A stretch of 64,000 nucleotides of DNA from Xenopus tropicalis (taxonomy: Eukaryota; Chordata; Amphibia; Anura; Pipidae), in NCBI RefSeq assembly GCF_000004195.4, contig NC_030677.2, positions 178,534,872 to 178,598,871 of the forward strand, written 5' to 3'. The position numbers were made by a program, and so were the translations under genes. Numbering within the stretch: position 1 is the stretch's first letter; each line of letters starts with the position of its first letter. The notes under the pieces are model-generated. The model had not been told where the DNA came from and did not search any database. It saw only the letters and a program-made list of their open reading frames with translations. Of the stretch, positions 57,331 through 64,000 are shown in pieces.

Positions 57331-57517
57331 GGGGCATATTTATTAAAATGTGATTTTAGAGCTTAATACATAAAAACTGACCCATGACCTATTTATTTAT
57401 ATGGGATTTTTAGAAGTGTATTTATCAAATGGTGAGTTCTAACTTTTCCATAGGAACAAATTGAACGTGAGTTTTTATGTACGAAGCTCTAAACTTATAT
57501 TTTGATAAATCTACCCC
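57331..57517. mobile_element. MITE, GGGGCATATTTATTAAAATG
   Basis: TTA duplicates flank it (57328-57330, 57518-57520). The arms include GAGCTTAATACATAAAAACT and its partner GAGTTTTTATGTACGAAGCT. The right end is TTGATAAATCTACCCC. 187 bp. Confidence 0.85.
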
Positions 57518-57520
57518 TTA

Positions 57521-57928
57521 GGACACATTTACTAAAAACTCTATAATGTCTCATCTTATTTCCTGGAATGTCTAACATTTACTAAAAGAATCCAATATAA
57601 AAAGTCAGTGAAAGGAAAACTGCAGCTTTTTTGAAGTGTCGCTGTGAATTTTTCAAGATGTCGCGCCAAAAACTCTACTTTATCGAACTGTAGCACAAAA
57701 AAACAGCCGCAAAAATCTGAAACCTCTAAAGTTTCAAGGCAACAGAAAGATTTTCAAGGAACGGGAAGGGACTTCTACATGATCTCGGCAAGTTTTAGAT
57801 GGTGAATTGCCAGATTTGGATTTTTAGCCCTTTTGATGCATAGTAAATCTCAAAAAAAAAAATCACAATTTTCTGTGACTTTTAACTCAGAATTGAGAAA
57901 AAAAAATCTGATGGTTAGTAAATGGGCC
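57521..57928. mobile_element. MITE, GGACACATTTACTAAAAACT
   Basis: It abuts the previous element, sharing the TTA between them. The right end reads GGTTAGTAAATGGGCC, the inverse of GGCCCATTTACTAACC. The interior has AAAACTGCAGCTTTTTTGAA and TTTTCAAGGAACGGGAAGGG. A right-hand TTA is not present (ACT follows). Confidence 0.65.
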
Positions 57929-57944
57929 ACTTTTTGCATACCAT

Positions 57945-58530
57945 GGGGCTGATTCACTAAAGGTCAATAACGCTTATCGCATGCTGTTTTGCGTTAAAAA
58001 GCATGCGATAATTAAGTCCCGATTCATCAAAGTTATTTTGCATGCGTTAAGACACATATCGCATGTGCAAAAAAATGCACCATCGCAATGCCTACTAACA
58101 CCTACTTGGGGCAGGCGGTACTTAGAGAAAATTGTGGTTCATGAGCTTTTGGCAACACAATATGGACTTGGCAGTGGGATTTATTCAAGTCTGTGTTGGC
58201 CCTAGAGTGATGCAGCCTCCAGTTTGCAGGGAAATGGGCATTTTCAGTACAGTCATTTTCTGAAAGTAATGGTTACGTGCGTAATATCGCGCGCTAATAT
58301 AGCAAGCAGCGAAACATATCGTGTGCAGTGGGAAATAACGCACACGGCGGGAAATAACGCAAGAAAAACGCTCATAACGAGTTATATAACGCAAAGAACA
58401 TTGCGTCTTAATTATGACGCCTGTCCTTTTAGTAAATCGAGCATTAAGTGGCAAAAAGTAAAAAGCGATAAAATTTTTAATGCATGCTATAAATAGTGCT
58501 CGTTTTATCGACCTTTAGTGAATTGGCCCC
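57945..58530. mobile_element. MITE, GGGGCTGATTCACTAAAGG family, complete
   Basis: GGGGCTGATTCACTAAAGGT and CGACCTTTAGTGAATTGGCCCC are inverted termini. CAT on both sides (57942-57944, 58531-58533) is the duplication. Both arms carry ATGCGATAA / TTATCGCATGC-type motifs and AACGC runs. 586 bp. The 74-90 codon frames inside are not recognised. Confidence 0.85.
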
Positions 58531-58533
58531 CAT

Positions 58534-61466
58534 ATGTGCCTGTATTAATAATGTGGTGTGCAGACTGCCCTTGCATAGCTGACTTATTTCAATAAGGCGA
58601 GAGGTGACCTGCTGGAAGGCCACACTGCAAATAAAACGCAAAATGCAATCAGCCTTGGTGTCCCCAAACCATGCATGAGTTTGTGCCCTTTGGGGTTCCA
58701 AATCCTGTCAGGGAACAGAGCATCAGGCAGCTGAAGGAAAAGATCTCCGAATATATCAGTTTGACTTGTTTGCAGGATCTAATTTCTTTCAAACTTCTAG
58801 GAGCAAAGCATTCAGGAAGCTTCGTTACCTTTTCAAAAATCAAGCCAGGAATTTTGGGTGGCAGTACTGCTAAAAAATAGGATGTTTGTTTCCCCAGGAA
58901 CAGGTACAGGTACTTTACTAGAAAAAAACCCCATGGGATTTTTACTATAAAATTTTAGTTAATGAATACATAAAAATACACAGTGGGCATTTTTTGTCAG
59001 ATTAGCAGTACCTTAATAATAAGGCCTTAACATTAGCTTGAAATGAGTTACTGTTCTTATATAGTACTTACAGCATTTGGAATATTCAGTATGTATAGAT
59101 GTTTATGAATGAAATTCAATTATATTACAGTTTCTGAAATGTTTGTGTATTATTGTTTGATAAAGTGAAAATCAGCATATTTTTATTAGAATTTGAGTCC
59201 CTCTGACTTTGATTATATACATATGTCTCTGTGTTTATATACACATATATATATTTCTAAAACTTCAAAAACGTAAACAGAAAAAATAAACAAATTGCTT
59301 TACTGTTAGGGGTCTAATAACAAGCAGCAAATATCTGATCAAAAGAACATTTGGCACAATCCAGGTCTGGCATAGAGAGACTGCCTGTCAAATGCCTATG
59401 ACTCCATACAGCAGCAAGGGACCCTATAGAGCAGCAGATGGGCCATTAACATAGTAATACTGGAGATACCATCAGTTCTCAGCTTTGACTGGGACTTGTT
59501 CTTTAGAGTGATGAGCAGCTGCTACCATTTATAATGACAGCTTTCTGCTATCCGCTGCCAACTGGCGCAGCAAAAGTCTTTGTACCTGAACACATGTGTG
59601 ACTTCTACCATATTACACTTCTATAGAACACTGTTTCATTTTTTTTCTTCATTTTATTATTAATAATATTAGTCATTGGAGCTGCCAATAATGAATTCTT
59701 TCTGTTCTGTTTTATATCTCTGTCCATTGATTATTTCAAGCCTTTGGGATTATTTTACAAGACTTTATAAATACCAGAGTTTCTTTCAATTATTGCTTAT
59801 TTGTTATTAATATATTTTGCTAGAGATTTAAAATATTTTAACATAAAGGTATGGGTTTTATTATCCTAGAAACTCATTTAGAAAATAACAAAATAAGGTA
59901 ATGACACTTCCTGTATAAATATTGCAGTTTACATTGGTTGAGGCATTGCCTTATAAGAGCCAAGTCTAAATTAGATGTTATAGCAATGCTGGGTAGTCTG
60001 AGTTTAGTTTTGAAGAGATTTAAGAAGATTTCTGTATGGAGCCATTCAGAGATGAAGTTACTCAATTTGAGAGCAGCAAGACAAAATCAGCCGAAGCGGG
60101 TGACTTAAAAAGGTGATGGCTCTGAGAACAATAGACATGACCAGGAGATCATGGAGACATGAGGATTTGCAGATACTGAAAGAGTTTGAATTCATGAGCA
60201 GAGGTGCAGAGAAGTGGATTGTTCACCTTTGCAGAGAGGAGAAAGGTCCTTGTAGCTGAGATAGGCAGAGGTGGCAATTATGTATCCTCATCCTGTCCTA
60301 CATTGACTACTGCAGCATGCTACTAACTGGCCACCCTGTTATCTGTTGCTTGAAAGGGAAAATGGCAGATTAGTGTAGGTAAAGGTGACAGGTTTTGACC
60401 CTCGTGTTAATGTGATCAGAGCAGGAGAGGGAAGATTCATAGACTACCACTATACGGTGTGCTGTTATAGTAACTACAAGAATATGGGCAGGTTTATATT
60501 GATATTACAAAGATGATCAGTTGTTTTTTTTTGTTAGTTAGTAAAACATTCATAAATATACCCTAGATACCACCCTAGATAATCTATTTTAACTAAAGAT
60601 GATATAAAGTGCACGTCATTCCACTTCATGAATGATCATATTATGCACATTTTCCTCGTGTTGCACAATAGAGATTTGCAAAAGTATACTTCATATGGAA
60701 CCTTTAGGCTTTACCTGTATGTATGTATGTATAACTGGACATTTCTACAATACATCAGAGAGGTCAAGCATTTCAAGCAATATATATACAGCGTTACATG
60801 TAAGTTCCATGTGCTAACAGACAAAGGAGATAAAAGGAGGCTCCCTGAAGCTTACAATTCAAATGGGTAGACAACATGCAGGCACAAATAGGAAGGTAAA
60901 AACCTGTAGTGATCTCTGTTTCATGTCTTAGTTATAGATTCTTGCTACCATATCCCTTAGGTCCAATACCGGTGCTTTTCTGGGATTAGTAATTTAGTTA
61001 TTTCTCTGCTTTATCTCCCTTCTAACCTCAGGCACTGAGTTTTTAAAAATGGTATGTTGTATTAACCAGAATGTGTGCAGTTCAGACATGGATTTCTGGG
61101 GCTGATCTAGGAGTGTTGTGTTGCCACTTTGTTTCACCAACGCCTCGATTTATAATATAGCTCATAGAAATCGCAGTTTCAGTGGTAAGATCATTATTCC
61201 AAATGCTGCTGTAGTCTCAACACACCTATCAAACAATAAACATGCAGATGAACGGTCCGTACAATAAGAGCCTTTGCCCTCCCCACGCACTCTGTAACAT
61301 ATGGCTGTCCTTCTTCTCTTACTGCTGAAAGATCCAATGATCCAATACATGGTACTCCAGTCCAGCAGTTTTTGGATACATCTTAGATATTATGCCTGCT
61401 CCATTAAATGAACCAGTTCTAATAATAATAATAATAAACATTATCTTTGCAATGAACAGATGGAAG
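58534..61466. other. Mostly unannotated; traces of repeats
   Basis: 60287-60349 (+) translates as LILSYIDYCSMLLTG, a motif typical of the region after the RT in L2/Jockey-type LINEs, but nothing around it is readable. 60718-60870 has a TGTA microsatellite, ACAGCGTTACATG and GAAGCTTACAATTCAAATG, a worn copy of the 13273 repeat. 61423-61437 is an (AAT)n repeat. No exon is recognisable. Confidence 0.4.
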
Positions 61467-61892
61467 TGTCAGCGGGGGCCTCCGGCACCCACGGGAGGGG
61501 AGAAGTCAGGATCAAGGAGGAAGGCCGCTTCCAGCGAGTCCGAGCGAAGTACAGATGCAGGATAACCCAATAGCGAGGTCCGGTTCAGGCAAAGGTCACT
61601 TAAGGCAGGCAGCAAGGTTCAAGGTCAGGAACAGGCAAATAGACAGCAACAGTAAAGCAGATAGGAATATTAGAAGCCCAGGAACACAATAGGTAAATTG
61701 AGCTATACTCGGGCATTGAACCTGGGTCTCTGGCGTTCTTTTAAGTTTGAATTTGGCGCCATAGCGCGTGACGTCATCGCGCCGGCGTCCTTGCGCCCAC
61801 GTGGAGCCCTGGGCGCCGCCATCTTGGATTCGCCGCGCCGGGAGGAAGGACGCCGCCGCACGCCAGGTAGGGAGCGTCGCCGATTCCTGACA
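61467..61892 (-). repeat. 3' LTR of the gypsy element
   Basis: On the minus strand it starts TGTCAGGAATC (61892) and ends CCCCGCTGACA (61467). TGTCAG/CTGACA is the short terminal inverted repeat expected of an LTR. It is 426 bp and CpG-rich in the part encoding the end of Pol. It should contain promoter and polyadenylation signals, but I could not assign these with confidence. The 5' copy is outside the window, so LTR identity, hence age, cannot be read here. Confidence 0.85.
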
Positions 61893-64000
61893 GTACCCCC
61901 CCCCCCACGGGGGGCCACTGGACCACTAGGCCGAGGCTTCTGAGGAAATTGACCATGGAATGCCTTCACAAGACGAGAAGCATGTACATCAGAGTCTTTC
62001 TCCCAGGAGCATTCCTCAGGGCCGAATCCCTTCCATTGGACGAGGTATTGAAGTGATCCCCTGGAGAGCCTAGAATCCAGAATCTTTTCAACTTCGTACT
62101 CTTGCTGACCATCCACGAGGACGGCAGAAGGAGGGGACTGAGCAGAAGAGAAGTGATTGAGCACCACTGGTTTCAACAAGGAGACGTGGAACACGTTAGG
62201 AATCCGCATCTCTGGGGGAAGTTGTAGCCGGACTGCCACGGGATTGATCACCTCAGAGATGGAGAAGGGACCCAGGAACTTGGGACCCAGTTTCGGAGAA
62301 GGTACCTTCAAGCGGATGTTCTTGGAAGAAAGCCAGACTTTTTCACCAACCTTGTATGGAGGGGAAGGCTTCCTCCGACGATCAGCGAAGGTTTTGTGTA
62401 CCAGGGAACTTTTCTCCAAATTAGACTTGGTGGCAGCCCAGATAACAGACATGTGAGCCGCCAAGTCATCTGCAGCGGGAACTTTGGAGAGGAGAAAATC
62501 TTGAGGGAAGGCCAAAGGATGTTGACCATACACTGACAAAAAAGGAGATCTTCCAGTGGAGGAATGACTGGCATTGTTGTGAGCGAATTCTGCCCACGGG
62601 AGTAAATCTGACCAGTCGTCTTGGCAAAGGGAAACATGGTTTCGCAGAAATTGTTCAAGAGCTTGGTTTACACGCTCTGCTGCCCCATTGGTCTGAGGGT
62701 GATAGGCTGAGGAGAACTGAAGAGACACTCCCAGAGACTTGCACAAGGAGCGCCAAAATCTGGACACAAACTGAGACCCCCTATCGGAGACAATTTCCAC
62801 AGGGAAACCATGCAAACGAAAGATATGCTGTATGAAGAGTTGAGCCAGTTCTACAGCCGAGGGGAGTTTCCTCAGGGGTACGAAGTGTGCCATCTTGCTG
62901 AAGCGGTCTATCACTACCCAAATGACAGTGTTACCACAGGAGGGCGGCAACTCCACAATAAAGTCCATACCCAAATGCGTCCATGGGCGAGAGGGTACTG
63001 GCAATGGATGCAGAAGACCGCAGGGTCGGGAGTGGCTGGCTTTAGTGGTGGCACATACAGTACAAGCTGCGACAAAGTCTCGGACATCCTTACGGATGGT
63101 CGGCCACCAAACTAGGCGTTGAAGAAGTTCAAGAGTTTTTTCAGAACCAGGGTGGCCAGCTTGTTTGGAGCTATGAGTCTGCTGGAGAATGGGAAGGCGT
63201 AACTCAGGAGGTACAAATGCCATCCCTATGGGAGTATCTGGAGGAGCGGCAGACTGGCTTAGCAATATTTGTTCAGCGAATTGGGGCAATACAGAGGCAA
63301 TGATCCTGGATGGAGGAATGATAGGCTCTCGCTCTATAGGTAGACGATCCTCTGGGGAGAAACTTCGGGACAGGGCGTCTGCCTTCCGATTCTTGGTCCC
63401 AGGACGATACGTCAGGACAAAATGGAAACGGGAGAAGAAAAGCGACCACCTCGCCTGACGGGGATTCTGTCTCTTTAGAGACTGTAGAAATTCTAGGTTC
63501 TTATGATCGGTATAGATCGTGACCGGATGAGATGCTCCCTCTAAGAGGTGTCGCCATTCCTCGAGGGCGAGTTTGACAGCCAGGAGTTCACGATTCCCAA
63601 TGTCGTAATTCTGCTCGGCGGAGGAAAACTTCTTGGAGAAGTATGCACATGGATGGAGCTTACCATCTGCAGAATGTCTCTGGGAAAGAATAGCACCTGC
63701 TCCTACATCAGAGGTGTCGACTTCAATAAAGAAGGGTAGATGAGGCTCTGGGTGTCGAAGAACAGAGGCCGAAATGAAGGCATCCTTCAGGGACTGAAAG
63801 GCTTCAAGGGCCACAGGAGGCCAACAATTGGGTCTCCCTCCTTTGCGGATGAGGGAAAGGATAGGAGCAATGCGTGAAGAAAAGCCTTTAATGAACTGGC
63901 GGTAATAGTTCGCAAATCCTATAAACCTCTGGATTGCTTTAGTACTCTGGGGGAGTGGCCACTTCTGGATAGCAGATACCTTGGCAGGATCCATTTCGAA
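61703..64000 (-). CDS. pol: Gypsy Pol, C-terminal part: RNase H, integrase, chromodomain
   Basis: This is 765 codons open from the window edge; the first Met (63994) is internal, since FE precedes it in frame, so the true start is outside. Numbering from that Met: end of RT/connection (IQRFIGFANYYRQFI, 21-35); RNase H at about 88-210 with D93 (FIEVDTSD), E136 (NRELLAV), D163 (YTDHKNLEF) and the DALSR box at 206; integrase zinc finger H274, H281, C311, C314; integrase core D344, D404, E440 with 35 residues between the last two (DD35E); GPF module around 569-593; chromodomain 633-682 with Y633, W654 and W664. Replication enzymes would act in the cytoplasmic particle and integrase in the nucleus; chromodomains of this clade guide insertion. 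No stop or frameshift is seen. The last 62 residues (702-763) come from the LTR. Confidence 0.95.
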   Translation of the reverse strand, partial: FEMDPAKVSAIQKWPLPQSTKAIQRFIGFANYYRQFIKGFSSRIAPILSLIRKGGRPNCWPPVALEAFQSLKDAFISASVLRHPEPHLPFFIEVDTSDVGAGAILSQRHSADGKLHPCAYFSKKFSSAEQNYDIGNRELLAVKLALEEWRHLLEGASHPVTIYTDHKNLEFLQSLKRQNPRQARWSLFFSRFHFVLTYRPGTKNRKADALSRSFSPEDRLPIEREPIIPPSRIIASVLPQFAEQILLSQSAAPPDTPIGMAFVPPELRLPILQQTHSSKQAGHPGSEKTLELLQRLVWWPTIRKDVRDFVAACTVCATTKASHSRPCGLLHPLPVPSRPWTHLGMDFIVELPPSCGNTVIWVVIDRFSKMAHFVPLRKLPSAVELAQLFIQHIFRLHGFPVEIVSDRGSQFVSRFWRSLCKSLGVSLQFSSAYHPQTNGAAERVNQALEQFLRNHVSLCQDDWSDLLPWAEFAHNNASHSSTGRSPFLSVYGQHPLAFPQDFLLSKVPAADDLAAHMSVIWAATKSNLEKSSLVHKTFADRRRKPSPPYKVGEKVWLSSKNIRLKVPSPKLGPKFLGPFSISEVINPVAVRLQLPPEMRIPNVFHVSLLKPVVLNHFSSAQSPPSAVLVDGQQEYEVEKILDSRLSRGSLQYLVQWKGFGPEECSWEKDSDVHASRLVKAFHGQFPQKPRPSGPVAPRGGGGTVRNRRRSLPGVRRRPSSRRGESKMAAPRAPRGRKDAGAMTSRAMAPNSNLKERQRPRFNARV
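61893..61915 (-). promoter_or_regulatory. Polypurine tract (plus-strand primer)
   Basis: On the minus strand GGCCCCCCGT precedes a run of 11 G and then TAC, immediately before the LTR TGTCAG. A G-rich tract at this position primes second-strand DNA synthesis in LTR retrotransposons. The three bases between the G run and the LTR are slightly unusual. It is also translated (GGGG) in the pol frame. Confidence 0.75.

Larger units (their letters stand above)
61467..64000 (-). mobile_element. Ty3/gypsy chromovirus LTR retrotransposon, 3' part
   Basis: In minus-strand order the window holds the end of pol (from 64000), the polypurine tract and the 3' LTR. Gag, protease, most of reverse transcriptase, the primer-binding site and the 5' LTR lie right of the window. 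The GC-rich, uninterrupted sequence contrasts with its AT-rich surroundings and with every other element here, indicating a young insertion. If complete, its left target-duplication copy should be GGAAG (61462-61466). Confidence 0.93.

Noticed and set aside
61698..63739. Plus-strand frames (63-101 codons) opposite the gypsy pol
   Set aside because: They are antisense shadows of the 765-codon pol frame, which alone shows catalytic motifs.

Overview
This is a gene-poor stretch of vertebrate nuclear DNA, AT-rich apart from a few CpG-rich repeats. The interspersed repeats are ones I associate from memory with clawed frogs (Xenopus, most likely X. tropicalis or a close relative). They include TA-flanked MITEs with CAGGTATGGGA ends, TTAA-flanked T2/Kolobok-type MITEs, palindromic MITEs with GGGGCACATTTACTAATCC ends, and TAGTGATGAGCGAATC elements flanked by 8-bp duplications. 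I found no convincing host exon, tRNA, rRNA, CRISPR array or bacterial-type operon. The window reads as intergenic or deep-intronic DNA. Nearly everything I can support is a transposable element, a remnant of one, or a simple repeat.

Layout. 1-620 is the reverse-transcriptase part of a dead CR1-like LINE on the minus strand. 2-9 kb holds TA-flanked MITEs, hAT pieces and palindromic MITEs; one palindromic copy (7911-8735) has a nine-unit 52-bp minisatellite inside it. 10-20 kb holds a CG-rich palindrome (10430-10680), two short hAT-like elements with target duplications, more TA-flanked MITEs, and two opposed copies of a repeat shared with 60.7 kb. 20737-22076 is an imperfect segmental tandem duplication. 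23-25.4 kb holds two reciprocal nestings of the TA-flanked and TTAA-flanked families. 26.1-26.7 kb is an L1/Tx1-like ORF2 C-terminal remnant. 31-36 kb holds hAT-like pieces and a 237-bp insertion with a 16-bp target duplication that carries a hammerhead-like motif. 39-46 kb holds a TACTCGAGTA repeat, a near-perfect 507-bp palindrome, and four TAGTGATGAGC elements within 2 kb. 47.8-58.5 kb holds long TTAA-flanked elements and a pile-up of MITEs inserted into and beside one another (55936-58530).

The only long open reading frame is at the right edge. 61467-64000 is the 3' part of a Ty3/gypsy chromovirus on the minus strand: the end of reverse transcriptase, then RNase H, integrase, chromodomain, polypurine tract and a 426-bp 3' LTR. 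Its frame is uninterrupted, keeps the catalytic residues, and reads through the polypurine tract into the LTR. It is the youngest-looking and only plausibly functional coding sequence here.

Family names come from recognition of motifs, termini and target duplications, not from database searches. Termini and duplications were read directly from the sequence; superfamily assignments are inference. I did not find a new gene system. The most unusual items are the LTR-encoded tail of the gypsy pol, the decayed hammerhead-like insertion, the minisatellite inside a MITE, and the large hairpin-forming palindromes.
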